From Micrococcales bacterium (GTDB taxonomy: Bacteria > Actinomycetota > Actinomycetes > Actinomycetales > Microbacteriaceae): a DNA stretch of 64,000 nucleotides. Shown here one piece after another: positions 29,656 to 39,936 of the stretch (positions are counted from its first letter, which is position 1; each line of letters starts with the position of its first letter). The notes beneath the pieces were generated by a model. That model did not search any database and was not told where the DNA came from. It worked only from the letters and a program-made list of their open reading frames with translations. A program made the position numbers and the translations under genes. The stretch is taken from the NCBI GenBank assembly GCA_947454255.1, contig CANGIU010000004.1:1-64000 (forward strand), read 5' to 3'.

Positions 29656-31160
29656 TGGCTAAGGCAAACTTGATGGATTACGAAAAAGCCCTTGAGCTTT
29701 TTGAAGTGGTTATTGGTCTCGAAGTTCACGTGGAACTTAACACGAACACCAAGATGTTCTGTGGTTGCCGTAATGACTTTGGTGATGAACCAAACACCAA
29801 CGTCTGTCCTATCTGTCTTGGGCTTCCTGGATCATTGCCTGCAGTCAATGGGAAGGCTATTGAGTCATCGATTTCAATTGGTCTGGCTCTTGGTTGCCAG
29901 ATTGCACCAACCGGCAGATTCTCAAGAAAGAACTATTTCTACCCCGATCTTGCCAAGAACTTCCAGACCTCTCAATACGACGAGCCAATTGCGTTCGAAG
30001 GTTCAATTGAAGTAGAAGTTCCTAGCGGAAATAAATACACAGTGTTAATCGAACGTGCTCACATGGAAGAGGACGCTGGAAAACTTACTCACATCGGTGG
30101 AGCAACCGGTCGTATCCAAGGTGCTGAATACTCTCTAGTTGATTACAACAGAGCTGGTGTTCCACTAGTGGAAATAGTAACTAAGCCTGTCTATGGATCA
30201 GGAGCAGAAGCCCCAGAACTAGCAGCTGCCTATGTCCGCTTGATTAGAGAAATCGTTAAGGCCCTTGGTGTCTCCGATGCTCGCATGGAAAGAGGTAACG
30301 TGCGATGTGATGCTAACGTTTCACTTCGCCCACACGGTCAAGAAAAACTTGGTACCAGAACAGAAACTAAGAACGTAAACTCACTCAGATCAATTGAGCG
30401 TGCAGTTAGATACGAAATTCAACGCCAAGCACAGATTCTTGCCAATGGTGGAACCATCACGCAAGAGACTCGTCACTGGCACGAAGATAAGGGCGCAACC
30501 AGCTCTGGAAGACCTAAGTCAGACGCTGACGACTATCGTTACTTCCCAGAACCAGATCTAGTTCCGGTTCAACCATCACACGAAATGATTGAACGACTAA
30601 GAGCCGCTCTTCCGGAAAACCCTGCAGATCGCCGCAAGCGACTAGCAAGCGAGTGGGGCTTTGCAGAACTTGAGTTTAGAGATGTCGTTAATGCGGGCCT
30701 TATGGACCTTATTGAAGAGACAGTGGCACAAGGAGCTAAACCTCAGTCTGCTCGTAAGTGGTATGCCGGTGAACTATCTCGTATTGCTAACGCTGAAGAG
30801 AAGGATGTTTCAGAACTGAACATTACTCCAGCGCAGGTTGCTGAACTTGCCAACTTAGTTGAGTCTGGCAAGATCAATGACCGTATCGCACGTGAAGTAC
30901 TATCAGCAGTCCTAGAAGGTGCGGGCTCGCCTGAACAAATAGTTAAAGATCGAGGTCTAGAAGTTGTCTCTGATGACGGTGCACTTATTGCAGCTATCGA
31001 TGAAGCACTGAAGAGCCAGCCAGATGTTCTTGAAAAGATCCGTGAAGGAAAAGTTCAAGCAGCTGGTGCAGTTATCGGTGCAGTAATGCAGGCTATGAAA
31101 GGCCAAGCCGATGCAGCAAGAGTGCGGGAACTCGTTTTGGAACGGGCAGCGAGCCTTTAA
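29655..31160 (+). CDS. gatB: Glutamyl/aspartyl-tRNA amidotransferase subunit B
   Basis: GatB subunit (501 aa) that phosphorylates and amidates mischarged Glu- or Asp-tRNA. Signature regions are [12 protein letters not shown], the zinc-site Cys of FCGC and [14 protein letters not shown], and [16 protein letters not shown]; the C-terminal YqeY-like tail domain is present. It is the last gene of gatCAB and is followed by a bidirectional terminator. Confidence 0.96.
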   Translation: MAKANLMDYEKALELFEVVIGLEVHVELNTNTKMFCGCRNDFGDEPNTNVCPICLGLPGSLPAVNGKAIESSISIGLALGCQIAPTGRFSRKNYFYPDLAKNFQTSQYDEPIAFEGSIEVEVPSGNKYTVLIERAHMEEDAGKLTHIGGATGRIQGAEYSLVDYNRAGVPLVEIVTKPVYGSGAEAPELAAAYVRLIREIVKALGVSDARMERGNVRCDANVSLRPHGQEKLGTRTETKNVNSLRSIERAVRYEIQRQAQILANGGTITQETRHWHEDKGATSSGRPKSDADDYRYFPEPDLVPVQPSHEMIERLRAALPENPADRRKRLASEWGFAELEFRDVVNAGLMDLIEETVAQGAKPQSARKWYAGELSRIANAEEKDVSELNITPAQVAELANLVESGKINDRIAREVLSAVLEGAGSPEQIVKDRGLEVVSDDGALIAAIDEALKSQPDVLEKIREGKVQAAGAVIGAVMQAMKGQADAARVRELVLERAASL

Positions 31161-31165
31161 AGAGA

Positions 31166-31192
31166 AAACCCGAGGCTAGTAACCTCGGGTTT
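31166..31192. terminator. Bidirectional terminator between gatB and tRNA-His
   Basis: AAACCCGAGG (31166-31175) pairs with CCTCGGGTTT (31183-31192) around a 7-nt loop. The plus strand continues TTTCTATTT and the minus strand TTTTCTCTTT, so it can end both the gatCAB transcript and the opposing orn/tRNA-His transcript. Confidence 0.85.
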
Positions 31193-31197
31193 CTATT

Positions 31198-31274
31198 TGG
31201 GGTGAGTAACGGGACTTGAACCCGCGACATCCTGGACCACAACCAGGCGCTCTACCAGCTGAGCTATACCCACC
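31198..31274 (-). tRNA. tRNA-His (GTG)
   Basis: Complete cloverleaf on the minus strand. The extra 5' G(-1) typical of tRNA-His faces C73; the acceptor is GTGGGTA/TACTCAC; the D arm is GCTC/GAGC; the anticodon arm CCTGG-TTGTGGT-CCAGG gives anticodon GTG; the T arm is GCGGG-TTCAAGT-CCCGT. The 3' CCA is encoded (31198-31200). Location directly after orn is the usual actinobacterial arrangement. Confidence 0.96.
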
Positions 31275-31280
31275 ATGTGT

Positions 31281-31299
31281 ATTTCAGTAAAACTGAAAT
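31281..31299 (-). repeat. Perfect 8-bp hairpin between orn and tRNA-His
   Basis: ATTTCAGT and ACTGAAAT flank a 3-nt loop, 6 nt upstream of the tRNA-His 5' end and 7 nt after the orn stop. No T tract follows on the minus strand, so a processing or mRNA 3'-end stability role is more likely than termination. Confidence 0.5.
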
Positions 31300-31305
31300 C
31301 AACTC

Positions 31306-31917
31306 CTAGAGTTTATCATTTCTAATCGAGCCCGCGACAGCCTGTGCTTCCTCAGTGCTAGGGCCAGGCCCTTCAACAAATACAGTCTGGCGGTAGTACT
31401 TGAGCTCTTCGATAGATTCGAGGATATCGGCAAGGGCTCGGTGCCCACCGTCTTTCTTAGGAGCTTGGAAATAGGCCCTTGGATACCAGCGCTTAGAAAG
31501 CTCTTTGATGGTCGAAACATCGATATTCCGGTAGTGCAGGTGGGCATCCAGAGCAGGCATGTATTTGGCAATAAACATGCGATCTGTGCCAATGGTGTTA
31601 CCGGCTAGGGGAGAAGTCTTTGCTGTTGGGATGTATTTCTTGATGTATTCCAGAACCTGAGCCTCGGCATCGGCTAGTTCAATTCCGCTTGCGAATTCTC
31701 TAATCAAGCCTGAGTCAGTGTGCATTTTGCGGACATAGTCACCCATTGCTTCAACTGTGCCAGGTCTCGGCTTGATGACTAGGTCTATTCCTTCATCTAA
31801 CACGTTTAGATCGAAGTCAGTAACAACAGCTGCAATCTCAACCAGACATTCAGTGTCTGGGTTAAGGCCAGTCATCTCACAGTCAATCCAGACCAGGTAT
31901 TCAGGAATATTCATCAT
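31306..31917 (-). CDS. orn: Oligoribonuclease
   Basis: DEDDh 3'-5' exonuclease (203 aa) that degrades 2-5-nt RNA, including pGpG from c-di-GMP turnover. Exo motifs are present: VWIDCEMTGL, TDRMFIAKYMP and HRALADILESI with the catalytic His. Two adjacent ATGs (31917, 31914) can start it. An orn/tRNA-His pairing is conserved in actinobacteria. Confidence 0.95.
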   Translation of the reverse strand: MMNIPEYLVWIDCEMTGLNPDTECLVEIAAVVTDFDLNVLDEGIDLVIKPRPGTVEAMGDYVRKMHTDSGLIREFASGIELADAEAQVLEYIKKYIPTAKTSPLAGNTIGTDRMFIAKYMPALDAHLHYRNIDVSTIKELSKRWYPRAYFQAPKKDGGHRALADILESIEELKYYRQTVFVEGPGPSTEEAQAVAGSIRNDKL

Positions 31918-31929
31918 GCTCTCAAACTA

Positions 31930-31959
31930 AACAAGGCCACCGACAGCGGTGACCTTGTT
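31930..31959 (-). terminator. Terminator-like hairpin after the RND pump gene
   Basis: AACAAGGCCACC (31930-31941) pairs with GGTGACCTTGTT (31948-31959): a 12-bp stem in which the single non-Watson-Crick position forms a wobble pair in one strand. It lies between the pump stop and the orn start. Only a weak T-rich stretch follows on the minus strand. Confidence 0.65.
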
Positions 31960-31977
31960 AAGTTTAGCCCTAGTGCC

Positions 31978-34900
31978 TTAGGCAGTCTTGGCTTTGGTTG
32001 CCTTGTTCTTGGCAGCTCTCTTTAAAGCCTTACGCTCTTTACGTCCTTCAATCAGTCTGTATAGGACTGGAACGATGATCAGAGTCAATATGGTTGAAGA
32101 GAACAGACCACCGATAACTACTACTCCAAGTGGCTGAGAGATAAATCCTCCAGAACCTGTGATGCCTAGAACCAGTGGCGAAAGCGCTCCAATGGTTGCC
32201 AGAGCAGTCATAAGAATCGGGCGTAGTCTCTGACGAGCACCGTTCATAATGGATTCTTCTAGAGGCATACCTTGCTTGCGGTACTGGTTAATCAAATCAA
32301 TCAGAACAATTGCATTGGTAACCACGATTCCAACCAAGAGCAACATACCGATAAGGGCTGGAAGGCCTAGAGCTGTGTCTGTTACTAGCAAAGCGACAAA
32401 AGCACCGGTAGCTGCGAATGGAATAGAAATTAGCAATACCAAAGGTTGAACCAGGCTTCTAAATGTTGCCACCATGATTAGGTAAACAATTGCAATAGCG
32501 GCAAGAAGTGCCAGCAAAAGCTGACTGAATGATTCAGCTTGGTCTGCAGAAACACCACCGATTGGAAGGATGCTAGTTCCAGCAGGCATGTTGTCCTTGA
32601 TGGTGTCAATCTGAGTTGCTACCTCTGAGGTGATGACAGTCAGGCTCGCCTTTGGGTCTGGAGTCAACGAAACTGTTGCTGCAAGATCACCGTCTTGAGT
32701 GGTAACAGTGGTTGGTACCGTCACCAATTCAATATTTGCCAGCCTGTAAAGTGGTGTCATTCCAAGCGCTGTTGGGATGCCAATTGCCCTAACTTGATCA
32801 ACTGTGGTCGGTTGAGATCCTGAATTGATGATTATGCTAACGGCCTGGTTCTCAATGTTGATTGACCCGATTGTTGATGGACGCATTGATGCAGCCACCA
32901 GTGCAGATATTGTTCCTTCACTAAGCCCAACTCGGGCAGCAGCGACTCGATCAACAGTTACCTTTAGAGTTCTCTGCTTTTCGCTCAGAGTGGTTGTGAT
33001 TTCAGAACCAACGTTTTTGATCTTTCCATCAAGAACAGACTTGACCTTGGCAACACCGTCACGAAGTTGGGCATCAGTCTTTGCGGTAACTGTTACTTCA
33101 ACGTTTCCGCTTGAACCAAAAGACCCACCTGACTGGAACTTAACGGTTCCTAGTTCTGGGTGCTTCTTAAACTGAGCTTCCATCTTCTTTTGGAAATCTT
33201 CTCCATTAACAGACTTCTTGGTTGAAATCTGAATCTGGATACCGTTAGCGCTCTGGCCATAGGCAACTCTTGAATCAGAAGTCGAACCGATGGTTGTGGT
33301 AACGGCTTCGGTGTCATTTGAATCTAAAAGAAGTGCCTCAACACCCTTAGCAGCAGTTAGCTTGTCATCAAGGGTTGATCCTGAAGGGACAGTCTGCTCA
33401 ATGCTGAAGGTGTTAGAGCCTGAACTTCCAATGAAGTTGGTCTTTAGCAGTGGAACTAGACCAAAGGTGAAGATCAGAACCATGAAAGCAGCTACCAAAG
33501 TAATTACTGGACGCTTCTGAGTGGCCTTCAGGACAGGGAGGTAACCTCGCTGCAATAGAGACTTTCGTTCCTTCTCTTCTTCCTCCGAACGCACCTTGGC
33601 TGCAAGCTGCTTAGCTGCAGCCTCGGTCAGTGTTGCTTCCACAGCAGGGGCTTTTAGGAACCAGGTAGCGATAACTGGAACGATAGTCAGCGAGACAAAC
33701 AGTGATGCGACAAGCGCGATAGCGAAAGTCAGAGCGAATGGTCTAAATAACTGACCAACTAATCCGCCAACACCTGCAATCGGCAGGAATACCGCAACAG
33801 TAGTCAGGGTAGCTGCGGTGATAGCGCCGGAGACTTCTTTAACTGAGTTGAGAATCGCTTCTGATTTCTTCTCACCATAAGACAGGTGTCGGTTGATGTT
33901 CTCAATAACAACAATTGAGTCATCAACCACACGTCCAATCGCGATTGTTAATGCGCTAAGGGTAAAGAGGTTAAGTGAATAGCCGAAAGCAGATTCACCA
34001 ATGAATGCGATGAGTAGTGAGGTTGGGATGGAAACAGCTGTCACCAAAGTTGATCGCCAAGATCTTAGGAAGATCAGGATGATGATTACCGCAAACAAAA
34101 GCCCCAGCAAACCTTCTTCAACTAAGTCTGTAATTGACTTCTCGACATAAGGGGCCTGATTATAGGTTTCGTTGATTTCAACGTTTCCACCAAGCTTGGT
34201 TGCTAGTTCTTTTTCAAGTGGCTGAATGTCTCTGGAAATTGAAACAGTGTTACCTTCTTGCGTCTTGGTAATAGCGATAGACAAAGCAGGCTTGCCGTTG
34301 ACTCTAGATATAGATGTACGTGGCGCAAGTGCGTAGTTAACTTCAGCAACATCGCCAATAGTTAGCACTCTGCCGTTAGGAACCGTTGACTGAAGCGGAA
34401 GCGACTTCAGGGCAGCAACAGAATCAACTGCTGTTCCAACTTCAACGCTGATCTGACCCTCAGAGTCTTCAAGAGATCCCGCAGGAACAATAAATCCGTT
34501 TGAGCGAATTGCAGTAGCAATTGCTTGAGCCGACAGACCATTGGCTGCTAGAACTTGTGGCCTAAGTTTTAGTGTGATCTGGTAATCACGAATTCCACCG
34601 ATTTTGACATCTTTGACACCGCTAACCTTCTTAAATAGTGGTTCAGCAACTGAAGGAAGAAGTTTTGCCAACTCTGTGTTATCGCCAGTCTTTGAGGCAA
34701 CGCTTAGGGCCATTACTGGAATGCTGCTAAGGGATCCAGAAATCACATTTGGTTTGGCATCTGTAGGCAAAGTTGATTTGATTGAGTCAACAGCGTTGTT
34801 TAGAAGTTCAGTGACTTTAGCCGAGGTAATTCCGTAGTTGAACTCAACTCGAACGGTTGAGATTCCACTCTGGCTAGTTGAAGAAGTAGCTGTAACACCA

Positions 34901-35127
34901 TCAACACTGGCAACAGAGTTCTCGATTACCTTGCTTACCTGTGCATCGACAACTTCAGGAGATGCACCAGGGTAAGACGTAACAATAGCGGCCTCGGGGA
35001 ACTCAAGAGAAGGGAAGAGCTCTTGCTTTAGCTGACCTACGGAGATAAATCCGAATACAGCGAGAATAACTGTGAGCAGTGCGACAACTGATCTATTAGC
35101 AAGACTTAGCTTGGCAAGACGAAACAT
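31978..35127 (-). CDS. RND-superfamily efflux transporter (AcrB/HAE1-like)
   Basis: A 1049-aa inner-membrane pump with the duplicated RND layout: TM1 at ~13-30, a large extracytoplasmic loop, TM2-6 around 335-495, second half beginning with the TM near 540, a second loop, and TM8-12 at ~860-1020. The proton-relay Asp pair lies in TM4 (AIGRVVDDSIVVIENIN). The second half ends in a Lys-rich tail. No membrane-fusion or outer-membrane partner is nearby, as expected in a monoderm. It is monocistronic under a palindromic operator; substrate unknown. Confidence 0.9.
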   Translation of the reverse strand: MFRLAKLSLANRSVVALLTVILAVFGFISVGQLKQELFPSLEFPEAAIVTSYPGASPEVVDAQVSKVIENSVASVDGVTATSSTSQSGISTVRVEFNYGITSAKVTELLNNAVDSIKSTLPTDAKPNVISGSLSSIPVMALSVASKTGDNTELAKLLPSVAEPLFKKVSGVKDVKIGGIRDYQITLKLRPQVLAANGLSAQAIATAIRSNGFIVPAGSLEDSEGQISVEVGTAVDSVAALKSLPLQSTVPNGRVLTIGDVAEVNYALAPRTSISRVNGKPALSIAITKTQEGNTVSISRDIQPLEKELATKLGGNVEINETYNQAPYVEKSITDLVEEGLLGLLFAVIIILIFLRSWRSTLVTAVSIPTSLLIAFIGESAFGYSLNLFTLSALTIAIGRVVDDSIVVIENINRHLSYGEKKSEAILNSVKEVSGAITAATLTTVAVFLPIAGVGGLVGQLFRPFALTFAIALVASLFVSLTIVPVIATWFLKAPAVEATLTEAAAKQLAAKVRSEEEEKERKSLLQRGYLPVLKATQKRPVITLVAAFMVLIFTFGLVPLLKTNFIGSSGSNTFSIEQTVPSGSTLDDKLTAAKGVEALLLDSNDTEAVTTTIGSTSDSRVAYGQSANGIQIQISTKKSVNGEDFQKKMEAQFKKHPELGTVKFQSGGSFGSSGNVEVTVTAKTDAQLRDGVAKVKSVLDGKIKNVGSEITTTLSEKQRTLKVTVDRVAAARVGLSEGTISALVAASMRPSTIGSINIENQAVSIIINSGSQPTTVDQVRAIGIPTALGMTPLYRLANIELVTVPTTVTTQDGDLAATVSLTPDPKASLTVITSEVATQIDTIKDNMPAGTSILPIGGVSADQAESFSQLLLALLAAIAIVYLIMVATFRSLVQPLVLLISIPFAATGAFVALLVTDTALGLPALIGMLLLVGIVVTNAIVLIDLINQYRKQGMPLEESIMNGARQRLRPILMTALATIGALSPLVLGITGSGGFISQPLGVVVIGGLFSSTILTLIIVPVLYRLIEGRKERKALKRAAKNKATKAKTA

Positions 35128-35148
35128 TGGGTCTCCATAAATTTGATG

Positions 35149-35168
35149 TTATTTACCTAGGTAAATAA
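35149..35168. promoter_or_regulatory. 20-bp perfect palindromic operator at the RND pump promoter
   Basis: TTATTTACCT/AGGTAAATAA is a perfect 20-bp palindrome 21 nt upstream of the pump start codon. It begins at the end of the probable -10 and covers the likely transcription start. Size and symmetry suit a TetR-, MarR- or PadR-type dimer. No such regulator is encoded in the window, so it would act from elsewhere. Confidence 0.75.
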
Positions 35169-35198
35169 TTATGCCACAGATTGGCGATTTCTAGTCAA
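35168..35198 (-). promoter_or_regulatory. Probable promoter of the RND pump gene
   Basis: On the minus strand TTGACT (35198-35193) and CATAAT (35173-35168) form -35 and -10 boxes with a long 19-nt spacer; the palindrome 35149-35168 follows directly. The long spacer is the weak point. Confidence 0.5.
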
Positions 35199-35261
35199 TT
35201 ATCCACCGTGCCCAAAACTCAAACCAGAGTGTTATTCCCAAAAGGGGACTAGGGTTGTCTG

Positions 35262-36620
<1,359 letters not shown>

Positions 36621-36631
36621 AAAGAAGAACC

Positions 36632-37291
36632 ATGATTGACCTACACCTAGCCCCACAAGAAGATCACTCAAAGATTAGCCACAAGCTAGTAGTTGGTGGA
36701 ATCGGACTTTTCATTTCACTACTCATTGGAATGGTCGTATTAACCTTCCCTAGGTTCTTCCTCTTCAACCCAATGGCTGAGGGCGATCCAGTAAGAGCAA
36801 TCGAGTTGACTGTTTCTTCAATCGGCTGGATTTTGCTTCTACTTGGCCCGGCAACTATTTTGATTCGATACGGTTCTGGAAACTCTTCACTCATTAAGTT
36901 CCTACCCGCAATCGCACTAATCTGGCCGGTCTCCCTAGTTGCTAGCCACATCACTCTCTTTTTACAAAAAGGCACCTGGTATACCGGTTACCTAATTCAG
37001 TATCCGATCTTCGTCCTTACCGACATCATTCTGCCAATCTTTCTGATCTACGTTTGGGATGTACTCCGTCCCCGTAACCCTCTAACCGGCCCTCGTGGAG
37101 CAACAGGCAAGACTGGTTCAACTGGAGCTGCTGGTTCTAAAGGTGCGACAGGCTCAACTGGAAGAACTGGAAGAACTGGAACAACTGGAACAACTGGGAA
37201 AACCGGCGCTACCGGAACTACTGGCGCAACAGGAACCAAAGGTGCAACAGGACAGACAGGTAAGACTGGCGCTCAAGGCAAAAAAGGTTAG
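36632..37291 (+). CDS. Membrane protein with C-terminal collagen-like tail
   Basis: A 219-aa protein with four hydrophobic segments (~19-40, ~61-79, ~91-111, ~122-143) followed by ~22 Gly-X-Y triplets (153-219), dominated by GAT, GTT, GKT and GRT, and ending GAQGKKG. It is 11 nt after the first collagen-like gene on the same strand, so the two are probably co-expressed. The positively charged Lys/Arg triplets here and the acidic Asp/Glu ones in the neighbour could complement each other. No known function. Confidence 0.8.
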   Translation: MIDLHLAPQEDHSKISHKLVVGGIGLFISLLIGMVVLTFPRFFLFNPMAEGDPVRAIELTVSSIGWILLLLGPATILIRYGSGNSSLIKFLPAIALIWPVSLVASHITLFLQKGTWYTGYLIQYPIFVLTDIILPIFLIYVWDVLRPRNPLTGPRGATGKTGSTGAAGSKGATGSTGRTGRTGTTGTTGKTGATGTTGATGTKGATGQTGKTGAQGKKG

Positions 37292-37309
37292 TTCTTAGAA
37301 AACGGCTTA

Positions 37310-37325
37310 CTAAACCTTGGTTTAG
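37310..37325 (+). repeat. Near-palindromic hairpin after the collagen-like gene
   Basis: CTAAACC-TT-GGTTTAG (7-bp stem, 2-nt loop) lies between the collagen-like membrane gene and tRNA-Arg. It may end the collagen-gene transcript or mark the tRNA promoter region; TATAAA at ~37346 is a candidate tRNA -10. Confidence 0.35.
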
Positions 37326-37363
37326 GGTTAAAATTTGTTGTTGGCTATAAAAGTCAACAGCTA

Positions 37364-37436
37364 GCCTTCGTAGCTCAGTGGATAGAGCAAGAGCCTTCTA
37401 ATCTCTTGGTCGCAGGTTCGATTCCTGCCGAGGGCG
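37364..37436 (+). tRNA. tRNA-Arg (TCT)
   Basis: Acceptor GCCTTCG/CGAGGGC, D arm GCTC/GAGC, anticodon loop CTTCTAA (anticodon TCT), T arm GCAGG-TTCGATT-CCTGC, discriminator G73, no encoded CCA. The last pair of the anticodon stem (31-39) is a C-T mismatch, while an extra A-T can form at 26-44. The 3' 27 bases form the left end of a 29-bp direct repeat, so this is an island attachment site. Confidence 0.93.
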
Positions 37437-37438
37437 CT
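37410..37438 (+). repeat. Left attachment repeat (attL) in the tRNA-Arg 3' end
   Basis: 29 bp (from TCGCAGGTTCGATTCC to GGGCGCT) covering the T arm and 3' acceptor strand of tRNA-Arg. An identical copy is at 41756-41784; bases on both sides differ. This is the classic footprint of tRNA-targeted integration. Confidence 0.9.
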
Positions 37439-37493
37439 GAGAGGCCGAATGTTCAATCTTTCTCAAGGCAGATATAGTCTTACAGGGAGCCAG

Positions 37494-39152
37494 CTACAAC
37501 CTCACCACGAGCTTTGATCCACCATCTTCAACTTGGGTAATAGACCAATTTGAACCTGAGACACTGTCGAAGAATCGTGTTCCCAGTCCAGGAGTGCCTG
37601 ACCTGGGGCCAATTCCATTGTCGCGTAATTCAACCAATACGCCTTCGCCTAAATTCTTAACCGAAATCGCTACCTTAGAAGCTAGTCCGTGTCGCACTGC
37701 ATTGGATAAACCTTCGGTCACTACGAGAGTTATCTGTTTGACAATATTTTGATCGCTAACGGACTCATCGCATTCAAGGTCTATTTGGATAAAACCCTTC
37801 CATCGAGCAATGAGGCTATTGAGCTGAGCTCTAATTGGTCTTCTGTCGAGAGGCTCCAGCGGGGTTCCTGTGTTGAGTAGCCGCTGAACCGCAGTAAGTT
37901 CCTCTGAAACCATGTCTAAGTTTGCCTTCCCCGACTCGACCTGGATGGCAATCGACAACAACTTATTCTGCACATCGCTGTGCAGGTAGTTTGCGATTTC
38001 ACGTTTGGTCAGTTGAGCCCTTGCCTTCATAACCTGAGTATCGAGACCCAATTTTTCAGACAACTTCTGGAGTTGTTCGCGCATCTCATTGCGCGTGGCT
38101 AGAGCTCCAACGACGAAGCTGGTCATGTAGCCAGTCTGCAGTATCCAAATAAACAGAACAAAAAACGCCGATGTATCGGTGAAACCTTGTAGGTCACCAA
38201 AAAATTGTTTGCTAACAGCGACTATTAGAGCCGCCAGCAAAATGTGAACAAAAATGTAGACCAACCAAGCGACACTAGAGCTCGTGATTTTAAGGAGTCT
38301 AGCCCCCAGATAAGTCAAGGCAATTGTCGTAGAGGTGAGCGTTGCCCTTAAGAACCCTTGAGTCCAGCCAGATGCGGAAACATAAGGTCCGAGTGTTCCC
38401 AAGAACAGGATTAGGGCGACTGGCCAAGCAACATAGGGGTGAGTTAAGATGGCCACTCGAGAAAGTGATCGTAATGTGAAGTTGGTTTGACTTTGGTCTT
38501 CACGATTCCAAAGTCGATGGGTGAGCGGCCTAAGTCCGTTTTGAACGACGTCTCTAATCAGTTCTGAAACTGCAAAGTTGCTACCTAACTTCAGGCCGTC
38601 TTTTATCCTGCCAATTTCCTCGGACAGTCGACGATATTCTTGATTTGAGCTAGAAATGACTAAGGGATCGTTTGACGCTCCGAAGGCTAGTTCGGCAACG
38701 AGAGTGTCCCGTTCTTCCTGAAACCTTGCTCGAGTTGCAGCCAAAATTGCCAGAGCTGGAAGAGTCACTAGACCCAACAGTGCAGTCTGAATCATACGCC
38801 CACCAATGAGCGTGCCAAAGTTTCTTTCAACTCCGAAAAGTGCTCCAAAAAGTGTGGTCGTGCCTCCTTTGGTAGCACCAATGAAAGTCGAAAACATAAG
38901 TACACCGAGAAGCCACGACTCTTCTCGTCGAGCGAATGTCCATTTGTCGGCAAGCACTATCAAACCCCAGCAGAGAGCCATGGAGAGAACATTGGCTAAT
39001 GTCCAAAACAATAAATTCTTCCAATCGCCGAGATGTGCGGTTGAAAGAAGTGAAGTGAGCAAGAAAACGGGCAGTACGAAAAGGTAAGAAGGCGCGTAGA
39101 AAAGCGAAGGGCCTGTTATGTCTCTTTTAAGTTCTCTCCACTTACTTTTCAA
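37494..39152 (-). CDS. Membrane sensor histidine kinase (NarL/DesK-type)
   Basis: A 552-aa kinase with two clusters of TM helices (~18-68 and ~80-140; ~235-350), a cytoplasmic stretch between them, and a C-terminal transmitter. The HisKA_3-like phospho-acceptor is His391 in NYLHSDVQNKLLS, followed by an HATPase domain with N box EGLSNAVRHG (~482-491) and G boxes RDNGIGPRSGTPGLGTRFF (~513-531). TTG start overlapping the regulator stop by 4 nt. The multi-TM input suggests sensing in or at the membrane; signal unknown. Confidence 0.85.
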   Translation of the reverse strand: MKSKWRELKRDITGPSLFYAPSYLFVLPVFLLTSLLSTAHLGDWKNLLFWTLANVLSMALCWGLIVLADKWTFARREESWLLGVLMFSTFIGATKGGTTTLFGALFGVERNFGTLIGGRMIQTALLGLVTLPALAILAATRARFQEERDTLVAELAFGASNDPLVISSSNQEYRRLSEEIGRIKDGLKLGSNFAVSELIRDVVQNGLRPLTHRLWNREDQSQTNFTLRSLSRVAILTHPYVAWPVALILFLGTLGPYVSASGWTQGFLRATLTSTTIALTYLGARLLKITSSSVAWLVYIFVHILLAALIVAVSKQFFGDLQGFTDTSAFFVLFIWILQTGYMTSFVVGALATRNEMREQLQKLSEKLGLDTQVMKARAQLTKREIANYLHSDVQNKLLSIAIQVESGKANLDMVSEELTAVQRLLNTGTPLEPLDRRPIRAQLNSLIARWKGFIQIDLECDESVSDQNIVKQITLVVTEGLSNAVRHGLASKVAISVKNLGEGVLVELRDNGIGPRSGTPGLGTRFFDSVSGSNWSITQVEDGGSKLVVRL

Positions 39153-39784
39153 AGTGTATTGCCGCCGCTAGATCTGAAGTAAACCTTCGCCATGTGAACT
39201 CTTTGATTGCGAGTAGCGTCTGGCGATAAACCCAGAGCTTTGGCAATGCGTGAAATTGCAACTTCAACAGATCGCTCGGTCACGAAACGCTTTTTGGCGA
39301 TCTCTGCATTGGATAAGCCTTCTGCGAGATAACGAAGAGTTTCCACTTGAGTTGAAGTAAGTTTTCCAAGTTCAGTCTTAGCTCCTGGACTGGCCGTTTT
39401 CCCTTTCCCGGAATGAGCGAGATGAACTGCTGACATCAATGTATCGATGCTCGTAATTGATGACTTGGTTAGGTACTGAGCTCCGCCTGGCAATGTTGGC
39501 AAATTCGCATCCAGCAACCGCGGATCATCAAAACTTGTTAGAAAAACTATGCCTACCGAAGGGTTTATTCGTCGAAAGGCTCGAGCTAGATCAAGGCCGG
39601 TGGGCCCAATGCCAAGGTGAAGATCTAGAACAGCAACGTCGAAGTAATTGCGAATTGAGTGGTCTCTGGCCTCTGAAGCTGATGCGGCGTCAAATACAAC
39701 CTGAATTCCTCTTGAGGCAAGAGCAGAGCAGATTGCTAGCCTCGTCAGAGAATCATCCTCAACTACCGCGACTCGAAAGCTCAT
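39149..39784 (-). CDS. LuxR/NarL-family response regulator
   Basis: A 211-aa regulator with receiver domain (1-~125; acidic pocket VVEDD 8-11, phospho-Asp54 in AVLDLHLG, conserved Thr/Lys in FLTSFDD and YLTKSS) and a C-terminal helix-turn-helix (GLSNAEIAKKRFVTERSVEVAISRI). The HTH is of the LuxR type. It is the upstream partner of the kinase (4-nt overlap) and is divergent from the secreted protein gene, its most obvious target. Confidence 0.88.
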   Translation of the reverse strand: MSFRVAVVEDDSLTRLAICSALASRGIQVVFDAASASEARDHSIRNYFDVAVLDLHLGIGPTGLDLARAFRRINPSVGIVFLTSFDDPRLLDANLPTLPGGAQYLTKSSITSIDTLMSAVHLAHSGKGKTASPGAKTELGKLTSTQVETLRYLAEGLSNAEIAKKRFVTERSVEVAISRIAKALGLSPDATRNQRVHMAKVYFRSSGGNTL

Positions 39785-39821
39785 GTATCAAGTTTGCTGG
39801 AATCTAAGGGGTGTGGCAACC

Positions 39822-39842
39822 TTGTATGACCTCATTTGTATG
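39822..39842. promoter_or_regulatory. Direct repeat TTGTATG in the divergent island promoter
   Basis: TTGTATG occurs at 39822-39828 and 39836-39842, 14 bp apart, in the 152-nt gap between the response regulator and the secreted protein gene. A TGGCT-TCTT-AGCCA hairpin follows at 39860-39873. These are candidate sites for the island regulator; direct evidence is absent. Confidence 0.3.
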
Positions 39843-39936
39843 GTTAGCACATCTAATTGTGGCTTCTTAGCCAAGAATCAGGTCATTCTCCTTCGTAACT
39901 GTGTAGGTTCAAAACTAAAGACAGGAAGGCCTACTG

